A stretch of DNA of 19,954 nt from an uncultured Hungatella sp. (GCA_910585645.1 CAJUFP010000097.1:1-19954), one strand, 5' to 3'. Counted from the stretch's first letter, positions 5,357 through 14,184 are shown. The notes: generated by a model from the letters alone, not told the origin. Made by a program: numbers and translations.

Positions 5357-5397
5357 GACAAGAAACGCCTGTTTTAAGACGTTTTTTGTCTTTTTTT
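5357..5397 (+). terminator. Original tRNA-Gln terminator, now orphaned
   Basis: A 14-bp stem (5357-5370 with 5377-5390; two or three G-U pairs), the loop GTTTTA and seven T. In an empty site it would lie a few bases after the tRNA. Integration moved it 5.3 kb away. Confidence 0.88.
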
Positions 5398-5470
5398 GTT
5401 CACGCCGCAGAAAAGAATGGTTCCAAAGTACGCGGCGGGAACTTAAAACCCAAGAAACCGCAGGAGAATC

Positions 5471-5499
5471 TGGACAATCCCGCTAAAATACTATATAAT
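5471..5499 (+). promoter_or_regulatory. Sigma-A promoter of the thioesterase operon
   Basis: TGGACA (5471-5476) and TATAAT (5494-5499) are separated by exactly 17 bases and lie 35 bases before the thioesterase start. It is the clearest housekeeping promoter in the window. Confidence 0.85.
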
Positions 5500-5533
5500 G
5501 GTACTGATTTTTGTTTGAAGGAGAGCAGAGGAG

Positions 5534-6241
5534 ATGTATCATTTTGACAGCAGAGTGCGTTACAGTGAGACGGATGAGAGAGGGCGCCTGTCTCTTACAG
5601 GAGTGTTGAACTATCTCCAGGACTGCTCTACATTTCAATCAGAGGACTTAGGTATAGGGATCCGGTATCTGACAGCCCATGACCGGGCGTGGTGGGTCAC
5701 CTCCTGGCAGATCGCCATAGACAGGTATCCTGTTTTGGGGGAGCGGATCGTGATCAGCACCTGGCCGTATGAGTTTAAAGGAATCTACGGCTACCGCAAT
5801 TTCGCCATACAGGATCTTGACGGAACCTATCTGGTGAAAGCCAATTCGATCTGGTTTTTCTATGACACGAAGGGGCAGAGGCCGGTGAGGGCGCAAAAGG
5901 AAGATATAGAAGGCTACGGGGAGCCCGCGCCGCGCCTTGACATGGAGTATGGTTCCCGGCAGATCGCGGTTCCGGACGCGTATGAGGAGCGGGAGGGGAT
6001 CAGGATCACCAGACACCACCTGGACACCAACCATCATGTGAACAATGCCCGGTATGTAGAGATCGCAAAGGAGCTTCTGCCGGAACATTTTGTGGCGAGG
6101 GAAGTCCGGGTGGAGTATAAAAAGGCGGCAGTCTTGGGAGACTATATGATACCAAGGGTTACAAAAAGCCATGACGGATACGTGACGGCTTTGTGCGACG
6201 CCCAGGGCGGGGTCTATGCAGTCATTATGCTGCGGGAATGA
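5534..6241 (+). CDS. Acyl-ACP thioesterase
   Basis: A 235-residue double hot-dog enzyme of the FatA/FatB-like bacterial family (PF01643 type) that releases fatty acids from acyl carrier protein. The N-terminal hot-dog opens with the family style Y-x-ETDxxGRLS (residues 10-20). The second contains the catalytic run D164-T-N166-H-H168-V-NN, as in the plant Asp-Asn-His network, and E194 in RVEYKK stands where the plant enzymes have their catalytic Glu. The length is normal for bacteria. It is the first gene after a strong promoter, and cvfB follows 9 bases after its stop, so they form an operon. Confidence 0.9.
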   Translation: MYHFDSRVRYSETDERGRLSLTGVLNYLQDCSTFQSEDLGIGIRYLTAHDRAWWVTSWQIAIDRYPVLGERIVISTWPYEFKGIYGYRNFAIQDLDGTYLVKANSIWFFYDTKGQRPVRAQKEDIEGYGEPAPRLDMEYGSRQIAVPDAYEEREGIRITRHHLDTNHHVNNARYVEIAKELLPEHFVAREVRVEYKKAAVLGDYMIPRVTKSHDGYVTALCDAQGGVYAVIMLRE

Positions 6242-6250
6242 GGATAAAGA

Positions 6251-7084
6251 ATGATTGGATTAGGAAAACGGCAGCTTTTGGAAGTTGTCCGCCAAAAAGA
6301 GTTCGGGGTTTATCTAAGCGAGAAGGCCGGAGATGAGACAGCAGTGCTGCTTCCGAAAAAGCAGGTTCCGCCGGGAACCCGCGTCGGGGACAAGCTGGAG
6401 GTCTTCATCTACAAGGATTCACAGGACCGGCTGATCGCCACAGTGGAGGAGGCAAAGATCCAGATCGGCCAGACAGCTGTGTTAAAAGTCAAGGATGTGG
6501 GAAAGATCGGGGCGTTTCTGGATATGGGGCTGGAAAAGGATCTGTTGCTTCCGTTTAAGGAACAGACTCGCAGGGTCCGCCCCGGCGAGGAGTGCCTGGT
6601 GGCTTTGTATGTAGATAAAAGCGGACGTCTGGCGGCGACTATGCGGGTTTACGCCTATATGAGCAATGAGCCGCCTTATGGCAAGGACGATAAAGTGACA
6701 GGGATCATCTATGAGATCAACCCGGACATCGGGGCTTTCGTGGCAGTGGACAACCGGTATTACGGGCTGATTCCTGCCAGGGAACTGTACGGGGATCTGA
6801 GGGAGGGCGATAAGGTGGAGGCCAGGGTCCTGAAAGTCCGGGAGGACGGCAAGCTGGATCTAAGCCCAAGGGAGAAAGCCTACCTTCAGATGGACGCGGA
6901 TTCTCAGCTGGTGTTAAAGGTGCTGGATGAGTTTGACGGCGTGCTGCCGTTCAATGATAAAGCGTCGCCGGAGACCATCAAGAGGGAGTTCCATTTAAGC
7001 AAGAATGCCTTTAAGAGGGCAGTGGGGCGTCTCTTGAAGGAAGGTAAGATCAAAATTACGGAAAAGACCATAGAAAGGATATAG
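6251..7084 (+). CDS. cvfB: CvfB/YitL-type S1 RNA-binding protein
   Basis: A 277-residue protein with serial S1-like domains: about 4-65, 67-130 (KVKDVGKIGAFLDMGLEKDLLLPF) and 147-205 (VTGIIYEINPDIGAFV), followed by a winged-helix-like C-terminus (about 212-277, KRAVGRLLKEGKIKI). This is the architecture of CvfB, an RNA-binding regulator that influences virulence and stress genes in Firmicutes. A GAGG site lies close before the ATG. The stop codon overlaps the AGGAGG of the next gene, so translation of the two is likely coupled. Confidence 0.9.
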   Translation: MIGLGKRQLLEVVRQKEFGVYLSEKAGDETAVLLPKKQVPPGTRVGDKLEVFIYKDSQDRLIATVEEAKIQIGQTAVLKVKDVGKIGAFLDMGLEKDLLLPFKEQTRRVRPGEECLVALYVDKSGRLAATMRVYAYMSNEPPYGKDDKVTGIIYEINPDIGAFVAVDNRYYGLIPARELYGDLREGDKVEARVLKVREDGKLDLSPREKAYLQMDADSQLVLKVLDEFDGVLPFNDKASPETIKREFHLSKNAFKRAVGRLLKEGKIKITEKTIERI

Positions 7085-7094
7085 GAGGATTGTC

Positions 7095-7676
7095 TTGGAC
7101 TCGATAGAATATTATAATAAATATGCCGCGAAGGTATACGAGGATACCGTTGATGCCGACATGAGCGAGATCATGGGAGAGTTTCTGGAGCTTTTGGAGG
7201 AGGGAGACACCATCCTTGATCTGGGCTGCGGTTCCGGAAGGGATTCCCTGATCATGTACGACATGGGATATGACGTGACGCCTTTGGACGCATCGGAGGA
7301 GATGTGCAAGCTGGCGGAGATACATACAGGGCTGGACGTGCTTTTGATGTCGTATGAGGACATGGAGTTCGAGGATGTATTTGACGGTATCTGGGCCTGC
7401 GGCGCTCTGGTCCATGTTCCTAAAAATGAGATGCCGGAGATCCTGGGACGGGTCCATGACGCGCTGTGCAGCCGGGGCGTGCTGTATGTGTCAGTGAAAA
7501 AGGGCGAGTTTGAGGGCTTTCGGGGGGAGCGGTATTTTACGGATTACACCATAGACAGCCTCACCTCCATGATATCCAGGACAGGCCTTTTTGAGATCTT
7601 AAAAACGTGGGAGACCGAGGACGCCAGAAGCGGCCATGATACGGTATGGGTGAATCTGCTGGCAAGAAAACGGTGA
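7095..7676 (+). CDS. Class I SAM-dependent methyltransferase
   Basis: A 193-residue methyltransferase of the Methyltransf_11/25 type, substrate unknown. Motif I is ILDLGCGSGRD (40-50), with an acidic residue ending the second strand at PLDAS (63-67) and a WACGALVHVP segment for the fourth strand. It starts with TTG; AGGAGG (7083-7088) stands 6 bases before it and includes the stop of cvfB. It is the third gene of the operon and is closed by the terminator at 7696-7728. Small-molecule methylation is likely, but no specific role can be given. Confidence 0.88.
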   Translation: MDSIEYYNKYAAKVYEDTVDADMSEIMGEFLELLEEGDTILDLGCGSGRDSLIMYDMGYDVTPLDASEEMCKLAEIHTGLDVLLMSYEDMEFEDVFDGIWACGALVHVPKNEMPEILGRVHDALCSRGVLYVSVKKGEFEGFRGERYFTDYTIDSLTSMISRTGLFEILKTWETEDARSGHDTVWVNLLARKR

Positions 7677-7695
7677 TCCCCCAAGGAGATTTACA

Positions 7696-7728
7696 GGGCA
7701 GCACGGATTTAGGCGTGCTGCTCTTTTT
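7696..7728 (+). terminator. Terminator after methyltransferase gene
   Basis: GCAGCACG (7698-7705) and CGTGCTGC (7714-7721) pair perfectly. Two further pairs extend outward (one G-U), and five T follow. Confidence 0.85.
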
Positions 7729-7746
7729 GTAGAAAAGGAGAAAACA

Positions 7747-8586
7747 GTGAAAAGACAATCCGTTTTTGTGGACTATGTGTTGATCGTTCTTGGGGCGTTT
7801 ATTATGGGATTTGCCATTAAAAATCTCTACGACCCCATTAACCTGGTTACAGGCGGCGTCACAGGTATCGCCATTGTCATGAAAAGCGTGGCCGGTATTC
7901 CGCTGTGGGTTACCAATACCCTGTGCAACATCCCCTTATTTTTTGCGGCGTGGAAGTTAAAAGGATGGCGTTTTATCAAAAGGACTTTGGCTGCCACGGC
8001 GGCGCTGTCACTGTCCCTTCTGGTGATTCCTGAGTCTGCGTTTCTGACGGATGATCTGTTTCTCACCTCCCTGTTTGGCGGGATCGTGTGCGGGGCGGGC
8101 ACCGGGCTTATCTTTCTGTTTCAGGCCACCACCGGAGGCACGGATATGCTGGCAGCCCTTATTCAGAAAAAGCTAAAGCATTATTCCATTGCCCAGATCA
8201 TGCAGGTTCTGGACGGTTTGGTGGTGCTTTTAGGAGCCATGGTCTTTGGAATCCGGTACGCTCTTTACGCCCTCATCGCCATCTATGCCACTGCAAAGGT
8301 GTCTGACGGCATTCTGGAGGGCCTGAAATTTTCCAAGCAGGCTTACGTCATCTCCGATCAGTATCAGGAGATCGCCCAGGCGGTGATGACCAGGATGGAC
8401 AGGGGCGTCACGGCCCTGAACGGGGCGGGGATGTACTCCGGGCAGGAAAAGAAAGTGCTGTTCTGCGTGGTGTCAAAGAAGGAGATCGTCACATTAAGGG
8501 AGATCGTGGCAGAATTTGACAAAAGAGCTTTTGTCATCGTCACGGATGTCCGGGAGGTGTTTGGAGAGGGCTTTATCGAATATTAA
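7747..8586 (+). CDS. YitT-family membrane protein (DUF161/DUF2179)
   Basis: A 279-residue integral membrane protein. Hydrophobic segments lie near residues 8-25, 31-46, 52-69, 78-95, 104-125, 150-168 and 170-185, with the family's conserved NLVTGGVTG and TTGGTDM motifs. The cytoplasmic DUF2179 domain occupies about 210-275 (RGVTALNGAGMYSG). Its transport function is not established. The start is GTG with AAAAGGAG before it. It lies 70 bases after the methyltransferase, behind a terminator, so read-through or its own promoter must supply it. Confidence 0.92.
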   Translation: MKRQSVFVDYVLIVLGAFIMGFAIKNLYDPINLVTGGVTGIAIVMKSVAGIPLWVTNTLCNIPLFFAAWKLKGWRFIKRTLAATAALSLSLLVIPESAFLTDDLFLTSLFGGIVCGAGTGLIFLFQATTGGTDMLAALIQKKLKHYSIAQIMQVLDGLVVLLGAMVFGIRYALYALIAIYATAKVSDGILEGLKFSKQAYVISDQYQEIAQAVMTRMDRGVTALNGAGMYSGQEKKVLFCVVSKKEIVTLREIVAEFDKRAFVIVTDVREVFGEGFIEY

Positions 8587-8784
8587 CATAAAACATTTTA
8601 AAAACTGTGCAAAGTTTTGTGTTTTTGGATCCGAAAAAAAAACGGTATACAGATTAGCCAAATAAAAAAAAGGATTTTGGTAATTTACAATATGGTAATA
8701 CGTTTGCAATTCGTGTATGATACACTTAACAACAAAAAGGGACTTCCCCATATTACACTTTCTATATAACAGGAGGAATTGAGA
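8587..8784 (+). promoter_or_regulatory. Leader of the sugar ABC ATPase gene
   Basis: A 198-base AT-rich gap with poly-A runs. GTGTA and TACAC (8713-8725) form a 5-bp dyad around TGA that overlaps a -10-like TATGAT. The exact promoter is not clear (a TTGCAA box at 8705-8710 has only a poor partner). AGGAGG at 8771-8776 is a full-strength ribosome site. Confidence 0.4.
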
Positions 8785-9897
8785 ATGGCTAGTCTGTCAT
8801 TAAAGAATGTAACAAAATCCTATCCTAACGGGTTTGTGGCAGTAAAAGATTTTAACCTGGAGATTGCTGACAAGGAGTTCATCATCTTCGTAGGCCCATC
8901 AGGCTGTGGTAAGTCCACAACCCTTCGTATGGTGGCAGGTCTGGAGGATATCTCTTCCGGCGAACTGTACATTGATGGCAAGCTGGTTAATGATGTGGAG
9001 CCCAAGGACAGGGATATCGCCATGGTATTCCAGAACTACGCTCTGTATCCTCATATGTCCGTATATGACAATATGGCATTCGGCCTGAAGCTGAGAAAGA
9101 CTCCCAAGGAGGAGATCGACAAGCTGGTTCACGAGGCAGCCAGAATCCTTGACCTGGAGCATCTGTTAGACCGTAAGCCAAAGGCTCTTTCCGGTGGTCA
9201 GAGACAGCGTGTCGCTATGGGCCGCGCCATTGTACGTAACCCCAAGGTATTCCTTATGGATGAGCCGCTGTCCAACCTGGATGCCAAGCTGAGAGGCCAG
9301 ATGCGTATCGAGATCTCCAAGCTGCATCAGAGACTGCAGGCAACCATCATCTACGTAACCCATGACCAGACCGAGGCTATGACTCTTGGTACCAGGATCG
9401 TCGTTATGAAGGACGGCGTTGTTCAGCAGGTGGATTCTCCTCAGAATCTGTATGACAAGCCATGCAACAAGTTCGTTGCCGGATTCATCGGAGCTCCTCA
9501 GATGAACATGGTGGACGCTAAGGTTGGCAAGGAAGGCTCTGACGTTACCCTTACCTTTGGCAATCATACCATCTCCCTTCCGGCAGAGAAAGGAAAAGTT
9601 CTGGACGCTGAGGGATACGTTGGAAAGACCGTTACCCTGGGTATTCGTCCCGAGGATCTGCACGACGATCAGGCTTGGCTGGAGGCTTCTCCGAAGAGTG
9701 TTATCGAGGCAACCGTCCGGGTATACGAGCTTCTGGGCGCAGAGGTGTTCCTGTACTTTGATGTGGAGGAGTCCAACTTTACCGCAAGAGTAAATCCGCG
9801 CACAGCCGCAAGAGTAGGCGATACCGTGAAGCTGGCCTTTGATTTGAGCAAGATCCACGTATTTAACAAGGATACGGAGCAGATCATCGTTAATTAG
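8785..9897 (+). CDS. msmX: Carbohydrate ABC transporter ATPase (MsmX/UgpC type)
   Basis: A 370-residue ATPase of the CUT1 sugar importer group, energising membrane permeases from the cytoplasm. It has Walker A GPSGCGKST (37-45), the Q-loop at Q83, signature LSGGQ (135-139), Walker B VFLMDE (155-160) and H-loop H193. A C-terminal TOBE/OB region (about 240-370) includes GIRPEDLH. The start at 8785 lies 8 bases after AGGAGG; a TTG two codons earlier is less likely. No permease or binding protein lies nearby, so it is probably a shared ATPase serving several sugar importers, as B. subtilis MsmX does. Its codon choice (GTA, CGT, ACC rich) differs from its neighbours and suggests high expression. 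Confidence 0.93.
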   Translation: MASLSLKNVTKSYPNGFVAVKDFNLEIADKEFIIFVGPSGCGKSTTLRMVAGLEDISSGELYIDGKLVNDVEPKDRDIAMVFQNYALYPHMSVYDNMAFGLKLRKTPKEEIDKLVHEAARILDLEHLLDRKPKALSGGQRQRVAMGRAIVRNPKVFLMDEPLSNLDAKLRGQMRIEISKLHQRLQATIIYVTHDQTEAMTLGTRIVVMKDGVVQQVDSPQNLYDKPCNKFVAGFIGAPQMNMVDAKVGKEGSDVTLTFGNHTISLPAEKGKVLDAEGYVGKTVTLGIRPEDLHDDQAWLEASPKSVIEATVRVYELLGAEVFLYFDVEESNFTARVNPRTAARVGDTVKLAFDLSKIHVFNKDTEQIIVN

Positions 9898-9939
9898 TGT
9901 ATTTCAAGACAGGTTGGAATTTATAAAAAGAAAAATAGA

Positions 9940-9972
9940 GCAGGCAAGTGATATACTTGCTTGCTTTTTTTT
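9940..9972 (+). terminator. Terminator after msmX-type gene
   Basis: GCAGGCAAGT (9940-9949) and ACTTGCTTGC (9955-9964) pair over 10 bp with one G-U around GATAT, followed by eight T. Confidence 0.9.
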
Positions 9973-10026
9973 CTTTTTTGCTATAAGATAGTATAAGGGT
10001 AAATTTACAAAAAAGGAGAGTGTACT

Positions 10027-11115
10027 ATGATTTCAAACCAGATACTTCAGACAACGATTGAAGGCCTGAAAGGTATAACGCGAATCGATCTCTGTGTCTG
10101 CGACACGGAAGGCAAGGTTCTGGCCACCACATTTCCCGACGCGGAAGAATATGAAAACTCTATCCTTATTTTTGTAGATTCTCCGGCAGACAGTCAGGTG
10201 ATCCAGGGATATCAGTTCTTTAAGGTGTTTGATGAGCACCAGTTGGAATATATTCTGCTGGCCAAAGGCGGCAGCGATGATGCGTATATGGTGGGGAAGC
10301 TGGCAGCGTTCCAGATCCAGAATCTCCTTGTGGCCTACAAAGAGCGCTTTGATAAGGACAACTTTATCAAGAACCTTCTTCTTGACAACCTGCTTCTGGT
10401 GGACATCTACAACCGGGCTAAAAAACTTCACATTGAGACCAGCGTAAAGCGGGTGGTCTATATTATCGAGACAAAGCACGAGAAGGATACCAACGCGCTG
10501 GAGACGGTGAGGAGCCTGTTTGCCAGCAAGACCAAGGACTTTATCACAGCGGTGGATGAGAAGAATATCATCCTGGTGAAGGAGGTAAAGCCGGGGGAGA
10601 CCTACGACGACCTGGAGAAGACCGCCAATATGGTTCTGGATATGCTGAACACAGAGGCCATGACAAAGGTTCACGTGGCTTTCGGCACCGTGGTGGGTGA
10701 GATCAAGGAGGTATCCCGGTCCTACAAGGAGGCCAAGATGGCTCTGGATGTGGGAAAGATCTTCTACAGCGACAAGAACGTCATCGCTTACAACAAGCTG
10801 GGCATCGGGCGCCTGATCTATCAGCTGCCTCTGCCTTTGTGCCGCATGTTCATCAAGGAGATTTTTGACGGCAAGTCTCCCGACGAGTTTGACGATGAGA
10901 CGCTGACTACCATTAACAAGTTCTTTGAGAACAGCCTGAATGTGTCGGAGACTTCCAGGCAGCTCTACATCCACAGAAATACGCTGGTGTACCGTCTGGA
11001 CAAGCTGCAGAAGAGCACAGGGCTGGATCTGCGCATTTTTGAGGACGCCATCACGTTTAAGATCGCTCTTATGGTGGTGAAGTACATGAAGTATATGGAG
11101 AATTCAGATTTTTAG
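10027..11115 (+). CDS. CdaR/PucR-type transcription regulator
   Basis: A 362-residue regulator. The C-terminus (about 297-355) is the PucR-type HTH: NVSETSRQLYIHRNTLVYRLDK with following helices, the segment shared by CdaR, PucR and related diacid or purine regulators. The middle (about 150-285) resembles the CdaR GGDEF-like domain without catalytic residues. The N-terminal 110 residues could be a sensor domain (CVCDTEGKVLATTFPD). It follows the MsmX-type ATPase behind a terminator and may control sugar uptake, though this is positional inference. GGAGAG precedes the ATG. Confidence 0.82.
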   Translation: MISNQILQTTIEGLKGITRIDLCVCDTEGKVLATTFPDAEEYENSILIFVDSPADSQVIQGYQFFKVFDEHQLEYILLAKGGSDDAYMVGKLAAFQIQNLLVAYKERFDKDNFIKNLLLDNLLLVDIYNRAKKLHIETSVKRVVYIIETKHEKDTNALETVRSLFASKTKDFITAVDEKNIILVKEVKPGETYDDLEKTANMVLDMLNTEAMTKVHVAFGTVVGEIKEVSRSYKEAKMALDVGKIFYSDKNVIAYNKLGIGRLIYQLPLPLCRMFIKEIFDGKSPDEFDDETLTTINKFFENSLNVSETSRQLYIHRNTLVYRLDKLQKSTGLDLRIFEDAITFKIALMVVKYMKYMENSDF

Positions 11116-11146
11116 AGAAACAGAAATAAGAAGGACTAAGGAGCAC

Positions 11147-11830
11147 ATGATAGAGATTACAAATGTATGCAAGACGTACGATACCGGCAACAAGGCTCTC
11201 AGGAACATCAATATTTCCATTGAGGACGGAGAGTTTGTGTTTATTATAGGAAGAAGCGGGTCTGGGAAGTCCACGCTTTTGAAGATGCTTTTGAAGGAGG
11301 TGGAACCCACTTCCGGCAAGATTGTGGTCAATGACATGAACCTGGGCAAGATGCCCAGGCGGTATGTCCCCAAGTACCGCAGAAGGCTGGGGGTGGTGTT
11401 CCAGGATTTCCGTCTTTTGAAGGATAAGACGGTGTATGAGAACGTGGCCTTTGCCCAGAGGGTGATCGGGGCGTCCACAAGGAAGATGAAAGAGCGGGTC
11501 CCCAACATGCTCCAGCTGGTGGGGCTGTCCGCCAAGTACAAGTATTATCCTCAGCAGCTGTCAGGAGGGGAGCAGCAGAGGGTTGCCATTGCCAGGGCCC
11601 TGATCAACCGCCCGGAGGTGCTTTTGGCCGACGAGCCTACGGGAAATCTGGACCACGACAATGCCATTGAGATCATGAGGCTGCTGGACCTTATCAATCA
11701 AAAGGGAACCACGGTGATTGTGGTAACCCACAGCAATGAGATTGTGAATATGATGCAGAAGCGGGTCATAACCATGGACAGAGGCTGTATCATAAGCGAT
11801 GAGGAAGGCGGATTTATTCATGAGGATTAG
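11147..11830 (+). CDS. ftsE: Cell-division ABC ATPase FtsE
   Basis: A 227-residue ATPase of the FtsEX complex that, with FtsX, controls peptidoglycan hydrolases at the septum. It has Walker A GRSGSGKST (35-43), FQDFRLL at the Q-loop, LSGGEQQR (138-145), VLLADEPTGNLD (158-169) and H195. The R-L-L-x-D-K-T-V-Y-E-N-V-A-F run is typical of FtsE. AAGGAG is only 3 bases before the ATG, an unusually short spacing. It overlaps ftsX by 11 bases. Confidence 0.95.
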   Translation: MIEITNVCKTYDTGNKALRNINISIEDGEFVFIIGRSGSGKSTLLKMLLKEVEPTSGKIVVNDMNLGKMPRRYVPKYRRRLGVVFQDFRLLKDKTVYENVAFAQRVIGASTRKMKERVPNMLQLVGLSAKYKYYPQQLSGGEQQRVAIARALINRPEVLLADEPTGNLDHDNAIEIMRLLDLINQKGTTVIVVTHSNEIVNMMQKRVITMDRGCIISDEEGGFIHED

Positions 11831-12728
11831 TACATTTTGGTATTGTTTTAAAGAGGGCATTAAAAATATATGCAGGAATATCTGGTTTTCTCTGGCATCT
11901 GTGGCAACGATTTCCGCATGTATTTTTTTATTTTGTTTGTTCTTCAGCATTGTGGCCAACATCCAGCATGTGGTGGACAATGTGGAGGGGACCATTGGCA
12001 TCACCGTGTTTTTTGACGAGAACCTGACGGAGGATGAGATCAAGGGGATCGGAGCGGAGATCGGCCGGAGGGAGGAGGTCAGCGAGATTCAGTTTACGTC
12101 GGCTGCGGAGGCGTGGGAGAGTATGAAGAACGACTATTTTTCCGGCCATGAGGAACTGGCGGAGGGGTTTGCGGATGACAATCCTCTGGCAGGGTCCGCG
12201 TCCTACCAGGTGTTTCTCCACGATATCACCACACAGGACCAGGTGGTGGCTTACTTACAGCAGTTACAGGGGGTTCGGGAGGTGAATTATTCCAACAGCG
12301 CGGCGGCCGGCTTAAGCAGTTTTAACGCGGTCATCGGAATCTTGTCCCTGGTGATCATCGGCGTGCTTTTGGCGGTTTCTGTGTTCCTGATCAGCAACAC
12401 CATCAATGTGGCGGCTTCCTTTCGAAAGCGGGAGAATGAGATCATGCGGTATATCGGAGCCACGGACTATATGATCCGGGCGCCCTTTGTGGTTGAGGGG
12501 ATTATCATGGGCCTTATGGGAGCAGGCATTCCGCTGGTGGGAATGTACTATCTGTATATGCGCTCCGTAGGATATCTGACCACCAAATTTCAGATCCTTT
12601 CCCGGATTTTTCAGTTTCTGCCTCTTAGCGATATCTTTCCTTATATGGCGGTTGTGGCAGTGCTTTTGGGCCTGGGAATCGGATTTTTCGCGAGTTTCTT
12701 TACCATAAGGAAGCACTTGAAGGTATAA
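11820..12728 (+). CDS. ftsX: Cell-division permease FtsX
   Basis: A 302-residue membrane partner of FtsE. The start at 11820 gives MRISTFWYCFKEGIKNICRN, the usual FtsX opening; an ATG at 11799 would add seven residues. Four membrane segments (about 22-45, 172-196, 222-245 and 275-297) and a long extracellular loop (about 46-170) match the FtsX plan, with RKRENEIMRYIGATDYMIRAPF as the conserved cytoplasmic loop. The loop is where gram-positive FtsX proteins engage a hydrolase such as a CwlO- or PcsB-like protein. None lies adjacent here; the S41 protease gene follows instead. Confidence 0.95.
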   Translation: MRISTFWYCFKEGIKNICRNIWFSLASVATISACIFLFCLFFSIVANIQHVVDNVEGTIGITVFFDENLTEDEIKGIGAEIGRREEVSEIQFTSAAEAWESMKNDYFSGHEELAEGFADDNPLAGSASYQVFLHDITTQDQVVAYLQQLQGVREVNYSNSAAAGLSSFNAVIGILSLVIIGVLLAVSVFLISNTINVAASFRKRENEIMRYIGATDYMIRAPFVVEGIIMGLMGAGIPLVGMYYLYMRSVGYLTTKFQILSRIFQFLPLSDIFPYMAVVAVLLGLGIGFFASFFTIRKHLKV

Positions 12729-12798
12729 TGCGGGGGTAAATGGGGATATTAGGTTTATATGGGTTGTACCGGGGCGCAGTGAGAGGAGTGAACTGGTT

Positions 12799-14124
12799 AT
12801 GGAGAGTAAACATAAATTTTGGAAAGGGTTCCTGGTGGGAGCGCTGGTGATGGCGTTTTCCGGGCTGGTGATCGTGGGGGTGTCCGCAGGCATTTTCCTG
12901 ATCGGGAAAGCGGTGATGGATGATCCCAGTCAGGCCAGGCTGGTGGAGGAGGATCTCCCGGTTTTGGAGGAGGGGGATTTAAACTTTAGCGAGATCAATT
13001 CCAAGATGAATTATATTCAGGAGATCATAGAGCAGTATTATCTGTTTGATGAGGATCCCGAGGCTGTGGAGGACGGCATCTATCTGGGGCTGATGTACGG
13101 TCTTAATGACCCCTATTCGGTCTACTATAATGAGGAGGATTATGCTTCCATGCTGGAGGATACCTCCGGCGAGTATTGCGGGATCGGAGCCATGGTTTCC
13201 CAAAACCGGTCTACCGGGATCGCCACAGTGACCAAGGTGTTTGAGGGGGCTCCGTCTTTTGAGGCGGGTATGCTTCCGGGGGATATTATCTACAAAGTCG
13301 GCGAGGAGGATGTGGCCGGTATGGAGCTGGATCTTCTGGTGAGCAACTATATCCGCGGCGAGGAGGGCAGCAAGGTGAAGATCACCGTACTGCGGGGAGA
13401 CGCGGGTGAGGAGGTGGAGCTGACCATTGAGCGGCGGCAGATCGAGGTGCCTACGGTAGAGCATGAGATGCTGGAGGATAACATCGGTTATGTGTATGTG
13501 ATGCAGTTTGATTCCGTCACCAGCCAGCAGTTTAAGGACGCGGTGGAGGATCTGGAGTCTCAGGGCATGGAGAAGCTGGTCATAGACCTTCGGGACAACC
13601 CGGGCGGCGTTCTTGACGGCGTGGTGGAGATGCTCGCCTATGTGCTTCCGGAGGATAAGATGGACGGGCTTTTGCTGTACACGGAGGACAAGGACGGCAA
13701 GGGGGACCGGTATTACTGTCAGAACGGAAAGCTGAAGTATGACAGCGACTACGGTTATAAAAATGACGAGTTCCCAAAGAAGGACGGCCATGAGATCGAA
13801 GTTCCCATGGCAGTGCTGGTCAACGGAAACTCGGCCAGCGCTTCCGAGGTGTTTACGGGGGCCATACAGGACTATGAGGCGGGGATCGTGGTGGGAACCC
13901 AGACCTTTGGCAAGGGGATCGTGCAGAATCTGATCCCTCTGGGGGACGGGACGGCCATTAAACTGACCACGGCCCATTATTACACACCCAGCGGATTTGA
14001 CCTTCATCAGGTAGGGCTGACGCCGGATGTGGAGGTGGAGCTTGACGAGGAGTTAAGGACAAAAGCAGTTGTGGAAAAGAGCGAGGATAATCAGCTTTTG
14101 GCGGCCATCGAGGCGCTGAAATAG
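12799..14124 (+). CDS. Membrane-anchored PDZ/S41 C-terminal protease (CtpA/Prc)
   Basis: A 441-residue carboxy-terminal processing protease facing outside the membrane. One membrane anchor lies near 11-36. A PDZ domain occupies about 125-210 (GIGAMVSQN ... GMLPGDIIYKVG). The S41 domain has DLRDNPGGVLDGV (263-275), S347 in NGNSASASE, and K372 and Q376 in TFGKGIVQ, giving the Ser-Lys-Gln set with the 25-residue Ser-Lys spacing known for Prc. It is encoded 70 bases after ftsX and is probably co-transcribed. In Clostridia this neighbourhood is common, so it may trim FtsEX-linked envelope proteins (inference). Confidence 0.94.
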   Translation: MESKHKFWKGFLVGALVMAFSGLVIVGVSAGIFLIGKAVMDDPSQARLVEEDLPVLEEGDLNFSEINSKMNYIQEIIEQYYLFDEDPEAVEDGIYLGLMYGLNDPYSVYYNEEDYASMLEDTSGEYCGIGAMVSQNRSTGIATVTKVFEGAPSFEAGMLPGDIIYKVGEEDVAGMELDLLVSNYIRGEEGSKVKITVLRGDAGEEVELTIERRQIEVPTVEHEMLEDNIGYVYVMQFDSVTSQQFKDAVEDLESQGMEKLVIDLRDNPGGVLDGVVEMLAYVLPEDKMDGLLLYTEDKDGKGDRYYCQNGKLKYDSDYGYKNDEFPKKDGHEIEVPMAVLVNGNSASASEVFTGAIQDYEAGIVVGTQTFGKGIVQNLIPLGDGTAIKLTTAHYYTPSGFDLHQVGLTPDVEVELDEELRTKAVVEKSEDNQLLAAIEALK

Positions 14125-14184
14125 ACAGGGAGATTGTATCAGATGACATCAGTGAGTACGGAATAGAGGACGGAGAAAGAGGAC

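Noticed and set aside
5403..5442. GCCGC/GCGGC dyad before the thioesterase promoter as an attenuator
   Set aside because: The stem is short with a long loop, and it lies upstream of the clear promoter.
9166..9858. Long minus-strand frame opposite the msmX-type gene
   Set aside because: A shadow of a strongly supported ABC ATPase gene; no ribosome site or family resemblance.
12979..14007. 342-codon minus-strand frame opposite the S41 protease
   Set aside because: It mirrors a complete, motif-bearing gene and has no recognisable domain.
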